From Pseudobowmanella zhangzhouensis (GTDB lineage: Bacteria > Pseudomonadota > Gammaproteobacteria > Enterobacterales > Alteromonadaceae), in NCBI RefSeq assembly GCF_042662685.1, contig NZ_JBHSYO010000006.1, positions 287,370-351,369 of the forward strand: a stretch of 64,000 nucleotides of DNA, read 5' to 3'. The notes under the pieces were generated by a model, which was not told where the DNA came from, ran no database searches, and worked only from the letters and a program-made list of their open reading frames with translations. Made by a program: the position numbers and the translations under genes. Shown here one piece after another: positions 34,989 to 43,355 of this stretch. Each line of letters starts with the position of its first letter. Position 1 is the stretch's first letter.

Positions 34989-36644
34989 ATGGATTCTCCA
35001 CATCGTATGCCTATCCAGCATTTCTACGCCGCAGGTGCGCTGGGATGCGCGCTGATTGCCGCGACCCTGCCGGTTTATTTCAGCTGGATTCTGCTGTGGG
35101 GCGCCTTGTCACTGGCTGCGGTATCTCTGGCATATTATCTGGAGTTACCACATATCTTTCGTAAACGCGCTGATGGCTCGATTCCCTGGACAATTCGCTG
35201 GTTGTTTATTCCATTTTTATTCGGCGCACAGCTGTACAACAGTGTGGCACGCCGCCGCGATAGTGTACCTGCGTTACAGGAGATAGAGCCGGGATTATTT
35301 CTGGCCTGTCGATTGTTTCCTTCAGACGTGCCACAACTGCACAAACTCAACGTGGGCGCGGTGCTGGACGTCACTGCAGAGTTTGATGCGCTGGACTGGA
35401 GTCTGCTGGATACGCCAATCAATTATCTGAATGTCCCGGTACTGGATCATCAGGCGCCCGGGGTGGCAAAGATGCACCGGGCCATCAACTGGGTGGATCA
35501 TCAACGACGTCAGGGCAAAGGCGTGGTAATCCACTGTGCGCTGGGACGCGGTCGATCGGTACTGATGATGGCGGCCTATTTGCTCGCTCGCCATCCAAAG
35601 CGCAGTGTCGATGAAGTCCTGACCCAGATTAATGCCATTCGCCAGACCGCCCGGCTGAACAAGCGTCAGTACAAGCGTCTGGCCGAAGCCCATCACCAGG
35701 GCTTGTTACGCTTACAGATCTCAGCCTGGCTGATTGCCAATCCTGTATCCGGGGGCGGCAAATTTGCTCAGTACCGTGCAGATATTGAAACCACCCTGAG
35801 TCCTTACTTCGATTTACAAATCTGTACCACCAGTAAGGAGCAAGGCGCTGATTACTACGCCCGACAAGCCCTGCAGCAAGGGGCCAAATTACTGATTGCC
35901 TGCGGCGGCGATGGTACCGTTAGCGAAGTTGCCGACACCTTAGTACGCGAACAAAGCGATGCCATTTTAGGCATTATTCCACTGGGTACAACCAATGCAC
36001 TCAGCCACGCCCTGATGGGGCTGGATGCCAAACTCCTGCCGGTTGCCAGCGCCTGCCAGCACATTATTGATGGTCATGCGCGCAGCATGGACGTGGCCTG
36101 GTGCAACGAAAAACTGGCGATGCTGGTGATAGGCGTGGGCTTTGAACAACGCATGATTGAACTGGCGGATCGTGAGCGCAAGAATCAATTGGGTCAATTC
36201 GCCTATTTAAGCGGCTTATGGCAGGCTATTGATCAGAATCGTCACCTGACGTTACAGGTACAATTCGATGATGAGGCGCCGAGCGACATCGAGACGGCCA
36301 GCCTGACCGTGGCCAATTCCGCGCCGTTTACTACGTTACTGGCGCAGGGTAATGGCGAGCCGCAATGGGATGATGGTTTACTGGATGTGACCTGGCTGGC
36401 CAATGATCCAGACGGAGAAGAACGCCTGATCAGTCTGGCGGAGCTGGCGCTGGCCGCCACCAGCAGCATCAAACTCGGCGTCAATGTCCAGCACAGGCTT
36501 GCCAAACGGCTGCGTATATCTGCCGGACATCCACTGGATTATGTGATCGATGGCGAAACCTATCAGGCCGACAGTCTGGATATCACCATTCAACCCGGTG
36601 CGTTAAAAGTCTGTACCGCGATACCGGCGCATCTTAAGGACTAA
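34989..36644 (+). CDS. Fusion of membrane-anchored dual-specificity phosphatase and diacylglycerol/lipid kinase
   Basis: A 551-aa protein in three parts. Residues 12-85 hold three hydrophobic spans. Residues 95-240 form a tyrosine/dual-specificity phosphatase with P-loop HCALGRGRS (C183, R189, fitting CX5R) and an upstream Asp in VLDHQAP. Residues 244-548 form a DAGK/YegS-like kinase with NPVSGGGK, GGDGT (306-310) and IPLGTTNAL. Both catalytic sites look intact. The kinase half would phosphorylate diacylglycerol or a related lipid; the phosphatase substrate may be a phosphoinositide-like lipid or a protein. The coupling suggests lipid turnover at the inner membrane (inference). Confidence 0.85.
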   Translation: MDSPHRMPIQHFYAAGALGCALIAATLPVYFSWILLWGALSLAAVSLAYYLELPHIFRKRADGSIPWTIRWLFIPFLFGAQLYNSVARRRDSVPALQEIEPGLFLACRLFPSDVPQLHKLNVGAVLDVTAEFDALDWSLLDTPINYLNVPVLDHQAPGVAKMHRAINWVDHQRRQGKGVVIHCALGRGRSVLMMAAYLLARHPKRSVDEVLTQINAIRQTARLNKRQYKRLAEAHHQGLLRLQISAWLIANPVSGGGKFAQYRADIETTLSPYFDLQICTTSKEQGADYYARQALQQGAKLLIACGGDGTVSEVADTLVREQSDAILGIIPLGTTNALSHALMGLDAKLLPVASACQHIIDGHARSMDVAWCNEKLAMLVIGVGFEQRMIELADRERKNQLGQFAYLSGLWQAIDQNRHLTLQVQFDDEAPSDIETASLTVANSAPFTTLLAQGNGEPQWDDGLLDVTWLANDPDGEERLISLAELALAATSSIKLGVNVQHRLAKRLRISAGHPLDYVIDGETYQADSLDITIQPGALKVCTAIPAHLKD

Positions 36645-36697
36645 GTCCATTGTACCTGTTACACTCCGGCTACTTTTTTATCAGTGAGCAGGTATCA

Positions 36698-37603
36698 ATG
36701 AGCTATCCCATCGGCACACCAGGCACAGCCTGGGGAGAAACTGAAAAGCAACAGTGGCTGACCGCCCAGCAGATTAAACGCAGCTATCAGCAGGAGGTCG
36801 TCAGCGAGCTTCAAAGCATGCCGGCGCATTTCGAGGTCATTCAATATGGTGCATTGCCCTATGATGCCGCCCGTTACCCGCTGTTTATCCTCAAAAGTCA
36901 CCCCTGGCACGCAGAGCTCCCCACCGTGCTGGTCACCGGCGGAGTGCATGGTTATGAAACCAGTGGCGTGCACGGCGCACTGGCATTTGCCAGATTGGCA
37001 GCGGGCGAATACCTGAGCCATTTCAATCTATTAGTCGCACCCTGTTTGAGCCCTTGGGGCTACGAAACCATCAATCGCTGGAATCCCATGGCGGTCGATC
37101 CAAATCGTTCCTTTTACCCGAATAGTCCGGCGCCCGAAGCGGCCTTACTGATGAACACAGTGCAGGCTTTGGGGGTAAGTATCTATGCCCATTTCGACCT
37201 GCATGAAACCACCGATACCGACAATTCTGAGTTTCGTCCGGCGCTGGCCGCGCGCGATGGCACCGTGCATGACAACTGGAATATTCCGGATGGGTTTTAC
37301 GTGGTGGATGACAGTGTAAATCCTCAGCCTGCGTTTCAGGCAGCGGTGATACAAGCCGTCGAGAAGGTCACGCATATTGCCCCGGCTGATGAAAACGGCG
37401 AGATTATCGGTTCACCACTGGAGCAAAAAGGTGTGATCAATTACGCCAAAGCACGGCTTGGATTGTGTGGTGGATTTAGCCAGGCGAATTATGTCACGAC
37501 AACGGAAGTGTATCCTGATAGCGCCAGCGCGACGCCACAAAACTGTATTGATGCGCAGGTCGCCGCCATCCGTGGCGGGCTGGATTATTTACTCAACCTT
37601 TAG
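36698..37603 (+). CDS. M14-family zinc carboxypeptidase / succinylglutamate desuccinylase-like
   Basis: A 301-aa enzyme with the M14 zinc site GGVHGYETSG (HxxE) and the third ligand in FDLHETTDTD about 105 residues later. RWNPMAVDPNRSF provides the substrate-carboxylate Asn-Arg pair. FSQANYVTTTEVYP supplies the C-terminal Tyr/Glu catalytic region. No signal peptide, so probably cytoplasmic. The substrate is unknown; short peptides or N-acyl amino acids are typical. ATG 36698 is used (ribosome-site AGGT upstream). The frame is open to 36650. Confidence 0.8.
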   Translation: MSYPIGTPGTAWGETEKQQWLTAQQIKRSYQQEVVSELQSMPAHFEVIQYGALPYDAARYPLFILKSHPWHAELPTVLVTGGVHGYETSGVHGALAFARLAAGEYLSHFNLLVAPCLSPWGYETINRWNPMAVDPNRSFYPNSPAPEAALLMNTVQALGVSIYAHFDLHETTDTDNSEFRPALAARDGTVHDNWNIPDGFYVVDDSVNPQPAFQAAVIQAVEKVTHIAPADENGEIIGSPLEQKGVINYAKARLGLCGGFSQANYVTTTEVYPDSASATPQNCIDAQVAAIRGGLDYLLNL

Positions 37604-37612
37604 TCGATTATT

Positions 37613-37633
37613 GACGCCCTAATTCAGGGCGTC
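37613..37633. repeat. Hairpin between convergent peptidase and YSC84 genes
   Basis: The perfect arms GACGCCCT/AGGGCGTC with loop AATTC overlap the YSC84 stop codon. There is no T-run on either side, so it is a stable hairpin but not a canonical terminator. Confidence 0.45.
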
Positions 37634-38176
37634 GTCTTTCCAGTATTTGGTGCCTTTTACCGTGGCCTGTAACGCTAAACCGCTTTCGGTTAGCTGGTAA
37701 ATGGTCATATTGTCGACGGTAAGTTCCCCACCTACCGCAGCACCCTGCTCACCCGCTTTCGCTGCCGCATCAGCCTGGCCACCAAATGCCCAACCCTGAT
37801 CGACGAAACGTTGCATGGTGTCGCGATTATGGAACACAAACACCAGACGGAAGTCTTTTACGCCGGCACCTAATCCCACGCCCACCTCAGCCATTTTCAT
37901 GTAGGTTTGCTGACCGCTGGCATTATCCTGTACCACACCGTAACCCCCGCCAAAGCTGGCCAGAATAAGGTTAACATTGGCATTGCTGAATACCGCATAG
38001 CCAGGCGCCGACTGAATCTGCGCACGGGTCGATGGTTTCTGCGCGTACAATTCATTAAGCACGTTGCTGCGCATGTCCTGCACCGCTGCACGTTTTTCAG
38101 CAACACTGCTGCCAGGGCTGGCACAGCCCGCCAAACCTATCACCAGCAAACTCAACATCATTAAGCGACTTATCAT
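37619..38176 (-). CDS. YSC84/SYLF-domain lipoprotein
   Basis: A 185-aa lipoprotein with signal peptide MISRLMMLSLLVIGLAGC (lipobox LAGC). The mature part is the SYLF/YSC84 lipid-binding domain: GYAVFSNANVNLILASFGGGYGVVQDNASGQQTYMKMAEVGVGLGAGVKDFRLVFVFHN, and the closing GALxxxxKGTKYW-type motif. Eukaryotic SYLF domains bind phosphoinositides; bacterial roles are envelope-linked and unclear. GAGGAGA precedes ATG 38176. It is divergent from the lipoprotein-mlaA-RND operon across two GTAAA palindromes. Confidence 0.85.
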   Translation of the reverse strand: MISRLMMLSLLVIGLAGCASPGSSVAEKRAAVQDMRSNVLNELYAQKPSTRAQIQSAPGYAVFSNANVNLILASFGGGYGVVQDNASGQQTYMKMAEVGVGLGAGVKDFRLVFVFHNRDTMQRFVDQGWAFGGQADAAAKAGEQGAAVGGELTVDNMTIYQLTESGLALQATVKGTKYWKDDALN

Positions 38177-38281
38177 ATCGTTCTCCTCATCATTCAATTG
38201 TCTCCGTCCACACTGCAGATATCGTGCCTGACAGTAAACGCAGGCCAAATCAGTCCTGAGCATAGTCACCTTTAAATCATC

Positions 38282-38315
38282 GGGTAAATTTCACCCTCGC
38301 AGTGGTAAAATTTAC
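38282..38315. promoter_or_regulatory. Two GTAAA-type palindromes between divergent envelope genes
   Basis: GGGTAAATTTCACCC (38282-38296) is a near-perfect palindrome; GTAAAATTTAC (38305-38315) is perfect apart from its central base. The GTAAA starts are 21 bp apart, two helical turns. Each contains the GTAAA half-site known from CpxR boxes, although the standard GTAAA-N5-GTAAA spacing is absent. An envelope-stress regulator site is inferred. Confidence 0.45.
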
Positions 38316-38465
38316 GGATTTTCGCCTCTCCTGCCCCAACTAAATTCAACCAACACCGCCATTTACGTGGTTTTGCTAACTGGCCTGATTTTTGATTCTC
38401 CCTGATGCAGTTCATCAAATGATGCGACGTACATGACTGTAATTATCGGAATTAAGGAGAAGATG

Positions 38466-38999
38466 ATGTCGACAAAAACGTATCTGAGTCTCACGGCCGC
38501 GCTATTACTGGCCGCGTGCAGCAGTAACCAAGCGCAGGTTTACGCACCGGCCGACGAAGAAGGCGCGCAAGGCTACACAGAGCAGCAACTCACGGATAGT
38601 CAGTACCGAATCACCTTCACCGCTGACAAAGACACGGCAAGCAGCCAGATTCGTGACTACGCTATGTTGCGAGCCGCCGAACTGACACTGCAAAAAGGCC
38701 ATGACTGGTTTATGTTGCAGGACAGCGACACCAGCCAGACCAGCCGTGAAGTGATGGAAGTGAAAGAAACCATCGGCCAGCGTCAGGTAGTCAGAGAGTG
38801 CGGTTTACTGGGTTGCAGTAGTTATGTTACGCCGGCTTATCAAGGTACCAGCATCAGCACCCGTAAAGTGGCGGGTAATATTTCCACTACCCTGACCATC
38901 AGTATGGGGGATGGCCAACCCACTAATCCTAATCAGGTCTTTGATGCCGCGCAGCTAGCCGATAATCTGCGTGCCAGCATGGATCGCAACGGCGTATAA
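38466..38999 (+). CDS. CC0125/CC1285-like lipoprotein
   Basis: A 177-aa lipoprotein; MSTKTYLSLTAALLLAAC ends in lipobox LAAC. The mature part has the family pattern GYTEQQLTDSQYRITFTADKDTASSQIRDYAMLRAAELTLQKGHDWFMLQD. Function unknown. ATG 38466 has AAGGAG six bases upstream; ATG 38463 is too close. It lies 17 bp before mlaA and heads the operon with mlaA and the RND exporter. Confidence 0.75.
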   Translation: MSTKTYLSLTAALLLAACSSNQAQVYAPADEEGAQGYTEQQLTDSQYRITFTADKDTASSQIRDYAMLRAAELTLQKGHDWFMLQDSDTSQTSREVMEVKETIGQRQVVRECGLLGCSSYVTPAYQGTSISTRKVAGNISTTLTISMGDGQPTNPNQVFDAAQLADNLRASMDRNGV

Positions 39000-39016
39000 C
39001 GCCGAACGGAGTTGCT

Positions 39017-39832
39017 ATGCGCCTGACCATTGCCAGTCTGCTGCTTTCACTTACCCTGCTTGGTGCCTGCAGTCAGACACCGCGGCCAGCAGACACTGAC
39101 GCAACGGCGCCCGTTACCGTCTCCACACAACAGGGGACGGTCACCGTGCAACCCACCGTGGTCGGTTATCAGATTGATGAGGCTGACGATCCATTGGAAA
39201 GCATTAATCGGCCGATTTTTGCATTTAACCACGTGTTATACCGATATTTGCTCAATCCCATCGGCCGCGGTTATCAGGCAATCATGCCAGACCCTGCCAA
39301 ACAGGGCGTGAGTAATTTCTTTGCTAACCTGCGCGAGCCTCTCAACCTGGTGAATAATTTTGCGCAGGGCGATGGATCCGGTGGCTTTACCAATTTGGGC
39401 CGTTTTCTGATCAACACCACGATTGGTCTGGCTGGCTTATTCGACCCTGCGACGGCCTGGTTTGATCTACCGGCGGATAAAGCCAGTCTCAATGAAACAC
39501 TGCGCCATTATGATGTGGGGCGCGGCGCATTTGTGGTTATCCCCATTCTCGGCCAGTCGGATCTGCGTAACGGCGCATCCAGCTTTACCGAATCCATGTT
39601 TCATCCGGTGCACTACACCTTTGAAGATCCCACCGACGACCAGTTACTGGGCTTCAAAGCCCTGCATGACTTTAGTCCTCGGGTAAAAACCTACGATGAG
39701 CTTTACGATCAGGCCGAAGACCCCTATGTATTTTTCCGCAATCTCTATCTGCAGGGGCAGATGCGTGACGATGCGGCACAACAACCGGCAGAAGACGAGG
39801 TAAACAAGGACGCGACTGATGGCGGCCAGTAA
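39017..39832 (+). CDS. mlaA: MlaA/VacJ-family outer-membrane lipoprotein
   Basis: A 271-aa lipoprotein (lipobox LGAC). The MlaA body is complete: DDPLESINRPIFAFNHVLYRYLLNPIGRGYQAIMPDPAKQGVSNFFANLREPLNLVNNFAQGD, GRFLINTTIGLAGLFDPAT and the ETLRHYDVGRGAFVVIPILGQSDLRNG block. MlaA removes misplaced phospholipid from the outer leaflet. The mlaBCDEF transport genes are not in the window. Here mlaA overlaps an RND exporter by 14 bp, a coupling that suggests a distinct lipid-transfer unit (inference). Confidence 0.92.
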   Translation: MRLTIASLLLSLTLLGACSQTPRPADTDATAPVTVSTQQGTVTVQPTVVGYQIDEADDPLESINRPIFAFNHVLYRYLLNPIGRGYQAIMPDPAKQGVSNFFANLREPLNLVNNFAQGDGSGGFTNLGRFLINTTIGLAGLFDPATAWFDLPADKASLNETLRHYDVGRGAFVVIPILGQSDLRNGASSFTESMFHPVHYTFEDPTDDQLLGFKALHDFSPRVKTYDELYDQAEDPYVFFRNLYLQGQMRDDAAQQPAEDEVNKDATDGGQ

Positions 39833-42200
39833 CCCCAGCGCGTTTGTGCTGCGTTTTCCGCGCACAGTGATCGTCGCCTTTATCCTGCTGAGCGTTTTGC
39901 TGGGCTGGTTTGCCCAGTATTTTCGCATCGATGCCAGTGCCGATACCCTGCTGAGTAAAGGCAATCAGCTTTATATCCAAACCCGTCAGATGGACCAACG
40001 CTTTGCTCCGCAGGAGTTTATCCTGCTGGCGTACCAGCCAACGGCACACGCGTTATTCAGCCAGACAACCTTCGATGATCTTGAAAGCCTTAGCCAGCAA
40101 TTAGGTAAATTGCCAAGAGTGGCCGGCGTCACCCACATACTCAATGTACCGTTACTGTCCACCGCCGGCCAACTGGGCGGTGATATCAACCCGGATCAGT
40201 TTACCTGGCAGACAAAGCACTTCAGCCCCGAGCAGATGCAACAGATTTTTACCAACCATCCACTGTTTACTGATTTGCTGGTCAATCAGCAACAGACCGC
40301 CACGGCAATCCAAATTCTGTTTCGCGACGACGAGACGTTGCGAAAGATAGACAATCAAATCACCAATATTGAGAGCAAGCGGTTACAGGGTGAACTCAGT
40401 GAGCAGGACGAGCAGCAACTGGCCAAATTGAAACAACAGGCGGATCCCCTGCGTCAGGCTCTGGATAAACAACGTCAACAGGAAATCGAACAGATTTACC
40501 AGCTGATTAAACCCTATGAGTCACGCGCCCAACTGTATCTGGGCGGCGCCCACGTTTTGGGTTTTGAGCTAATCAATATTATCAGCGCCGATTTGGTTAC
40601 CTTTGGCAGTGCCATTGCGGGTGCTATCTGCCTGTTGCTGTGGTGGTTCTTTGGCCACTGGCGTTGGGTGATATTGCCGATGCTGTGTTGCGCAGTGAGT
40701 GTAGTGGCGACCATTGGGCTGTTCGGGGCGTTTGATCTGCGCACCACCATTATTTCGTCCAATTTTATTGCGCTGCAGCTGATTCTGACATTGGCGATTG
40801 TGGTCCACCTTATTGTGCAATATCGCCAGTTAGCCAGTAACGCCGACGATGCCAGTCAGATGGAGCTGGTCAGTCAAACCCTGGCTGACAAGACCCGCCC
40901 GTGTCTGTATGCCGGCATTACGACCTCGGTTGGCTTTGCGTCATTGATTTTCAGTGGGATCCAGCCAGTGGTCAGTTTTGGCTATATGATGATTCTGGCC
41001 ATGGGCATGTCGCTGCTGGTGAGTTTGTTGCTGTTCCCCGCCTGCTTGATGTTATTTAAGCGCGAAGCCCCCAGCAGCGCCAGCCAGCTAAGTCAGGCTT
41101 TCCTTGCCGGCGCCTTACGCCTGGTCAATGGCCGTCCGAAATTCATCCTCAGTGTCGGCGCAATGCTGGCGGTTATCAGTGTGGGCGGCTTATTACTGCT
41201 GAATGTGGAAAACAGCTTCCTGAACTACTTTGCCAAAGATACCCGCGTCCACCAGCAACTGAAATTTATCGACCAGCAATTTGGTGGTACGACCGCACTG
41301 GATGTGGTCGTGGACCTGCCGGATGATACAGCGAAAGACGGCGTGGAACTGAGCGCGCAAAGCGTGCTGACCCTGCAAAAAATTCAGGCAGTCCTGCGCC
41401 AGTATCCTGCCAGCGGCAATATCACCTCGGTAGTAAATTTCACCGAACTGGCACGACAGATTAATGATGACAAACCGCTCACTGAATATGAATTGAGCGC
41501 CTTATACCATCTGCTGGATAACGACCTGCGTGAACGCCTGCTCGGCGCCTACTATGACCCCGAACACCGTCAACTGCGCATCAGTACCCGGGTCAAAGAC
41601 AGTACCGAGGGGTTACGCCGCGCCGACTACCTGGCTGGTTTACGCGAAGATTTTAACGCCAACGGCATTGATTCCGAACGCCTGACCCTGACCAACCTGT
41701 TTATGTTGTATCAGGACATTTTGCAGCGTTTGTTTGAGTCACAAATTCTGACCCTGGGGATTGTCTACGTTGCCCTGTATCTGATTCTGTGGCTGCTATT
41801 CCGTCATCCCAAAGTCGCGCTGATTGCGCTGGTGCCTAATGTGTTATGTACCCTGATGATTCTCGCCTTGATGGGCTATCTGGCAATTCCGCTGGATCTG
41901 ATGACGATTACCATTTCCGCCATTGCCATGGGCATTGCGGTCGACGATACCATTCATATGGTGCACCACTATCGCCAGCAGAAAGATCAAAACGGCGACG
42001 CCATGGCGCACACCTTCGACCATGTGGGTCGCGCCATGCTGTATACCAGCAGCCTGATTGCCGTGGGCTTTTCCCTGTTGGCATTTTCTGATTTTGTGCC
42101 CAGTTTGCTGTTTGGCCTGCTCACCGCGGCGGCCATGCTATTCGCCCTGTTGACCGACCTGCTATTGCTACCTGTGATGTTGAAACGTTATCTGGCGTAA
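39819..42200 (+). CDS. RND-superfamily (MMPL/HpnN-like) exporter
   Basis: A 793-aa inner-membrane protein: one N-terminal span, a large periplasmic loop (about 60-230), five spans (about 240-400) including IVVHLIVQYRQL, a second loop (about 440-600) and five more spans containing GIAVDDTIHMVHHYRQQ, the RND proton-relay helix. It is half the length of AcrB and resembles HpnN/MMPL lipid exporters. A coiled, Gln-rich stretch (about 180-215) marks the first loop. Start overlaps mlaA, so the two proteins probably act on the same lipid. Confidence 0.85.
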   Translation: MAASNPSAFVLRFPRTVIVAFILLSVLLGWFAQYFRIDASADTLLSKGNQLYIQTRQMDQRFAPQEFILLAYQPTAHALFSQTTFDDLESLSQQLGKLPRVAGVTHILNVPLLSTAGQLGGDINPDQFTWQTKHFSPEQMQQIFTNHPLFTDLLVNQQQTATAIQILFRDDETLRKIDNQITNIESKRLQGELSEQDEQQLAKLKQQADPLRQALDKQRQQEIEQIYQLIKPYESRAQLYLGGAHVLGFELINIISADLVTFGSAIAGAICLLLWWFFGHWRWVILPMLCCAVSVVATIGLFGAFDLRTTIISSNFIALQLILTLAIVVHLIVQYRQLASNADDASQMELVSQTLADKTRPCLYAGITTSVGFASLIFSGIQPVVSFGYMMILAMGMSLLVSLLLFPACLMLFKREAPSSASQLSQAFLAGALRLVNGRPKFILSVGAMLAVISVGGLLLLNVENSFLNYFAKDTRVHQQLKFIDQQFGGTTALDVVVDLPDDTAKDGVELSAQSVLTLQKIQAVLRQYPASGNITSVVNFTELARQINDDKPLTEYELSALYHLLDNDLRERLLGAYYDPEHRQLRISTRVKDSTEGLRRADYLAGLREDFNANGIDSERLTLTNLFMLYQDILQRLFESQILTLGIVYVALYLILWLLFRHPKVALIALVPNVLCTLMILALMGYLAIPLDLMTITISAIAMGIAVDDTIHMVHHYRQQKDQNGDAMAHTFDHVGRAMLYTSSLIAVGFSLLAFSDFVPSLLFGLLTAAAMLFALLTDLLLLPVMLKRYLA

Positions 42201-42208
42201 TCCTTGCG

Positions 42209-42235
42209 CGGACACGGTAAATTTTACTGTGTCCG
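42209..42235. promoter_or_regulatory. 27-bp near-perfect palindrome upstream of the second MscS gene
   Basis: The left arm CGGACACGGTAAA and right arm TTTACTGTGTCCG are inverted repeats with a single G-T wobble around one central base. The centre contains GTAAATTTTAC, the same core as at 38305. No T-run follows, so an operator is as likely as a terminator for the RND gene, which ends 9 bp earlier. Confidence 0.45.
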
Positions 42236-42346
42236 AATATCTACATCCGCAAGCTGTCAATTTAATGCCATATAATTCAGATAGTTAAGAACAGAACCAA
42301 ACTGGCACAGGCATTGCGATAATCTGGATTTGCACGCGGAGGCAGT

Positions 42347-43279
42347 ATGCAGATCCCCTCACTGGACAAAATCTGGCAATTAATCCACGACAAACTCTAC
42401 AACTGGATGGAACTGGGTGCACAACACGTACCGAATATGGTGGTTGCACTGCTGGTTGCCGTGGTGTTTGCATTTCTGGCGCGCTTTATCGCATCCGGCA
42501 CACAGCAAATCCTCAAACGTTCCGTCGATTCCCTGCAGATTGCCAGCTTGTTGGCTGCCATCGTTCGCATTCTGATTCTGGGTATCGGCCTGTTTATTGC
42601 GCTGGATTTTCTGGGCCTTAAGGGCACCGTCACCTCACTACTGGCGGGTGCCGGGATCGTCGGTCTGGCTATCGGTTTTGCTTTTCAGGATATGACGGAA
42701 AACCTGATTGCCGGCGTCGCCATGGGTATTCGTAAGCCGTTTCGGCCCGGTGATGTGATCGAAGCCGACGGCGTATTTGGCACCGTAGACACGATTAATT
42801 TGCGCAACACCCTGCTTACCAGTTTTTATGGGCAGCGCCTGATTGTGCCCAATAAAATGCTGTTTCAGAACAAGCTGACCAATTTCAGCGCACTTGGCGT
42901 GCGGCGCATTGAAGTGCCTGTCGGCATTTCCTACGCGGATGACCCGGATAAGGCCCGTGAGGTGTTGGTCGAGGCACTGAATCAATGTGATTTTGTTATC
43001 CGTCAGGACGAGACTCAGGTGTATTGCGAAGGCTTCGGTGCCAGCAGTATCGACCTGCTGGTATGGTGCTGGATCAGCTACCCGGGGGAAACTGGCTTTA
43101 TGGAGGCGCGCCACCAAATCGTCAGCGTGATTAAACGTACCCTGGCTGATAATGACATCCTTATCCCATTCCCGATCCGCACGCTGGATTTTGGCATCCG
43201 TGGGGGCGTGGCATTACAGGAGCAACTGAGCGCAACGGCGCGCAAAGAGGGATCTGCGGCAAACGATCATGGCGACTGA
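42347..43279 (+). CDS. MscS-family mechanosensitive channel, second paralogue
   Basis: A 310-aa channel with three N-terminal spans, TM3 AGAGIVGLAIGFAFQDMTENLIAGVAMGI, then the beta domain FRPGDVIEADGVFGTVDTINLRNTLLTSFYGQRLIVPNKMLFQN and a C-terminal domain ending IPFPIRTLDFG. It has a 20-residue polar tail. TM3 lacks several of the Gly residues of the classic MscS pore, so conductance may differ. It overlaps the possible early start of the next kinase gene and may be co-transcribed with it. Confidence 0.9.
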   Translation: MQIPSLDKIWQLIHDKLYNWMELGAQHVPNMVVALLVAVVFAFLARFIASGTQQILKRSVDSLQIASLLAAIVRILILGIGLFIALDFLGLKGTVTSLLAGAGIVGLAIGFAFQDMTENLIAGVAMGIRKPFRPGDVIEADGVFGTVDTINLRNTLLTSFYGQRLIVPNKMLFQNKLTNFSALGVRRIEVPVGISYADDPDKAREVLVEALNQCDFVIRQDETQVYCEGFGASSIDLLVWCWISYPGETGFMEARHQIVSVIKRTLADNDILIPFPIRTLDFGIRGGVALQEQLSATARKEGSAANDHGD

Positions 43280-43355
43280 CTACCAATGTGAGTCGGAACG
43301 GGTTACTCTGGTTGCCTCTTTTTTGCGCACCATTAACTGGATCCGACATCGCGAC

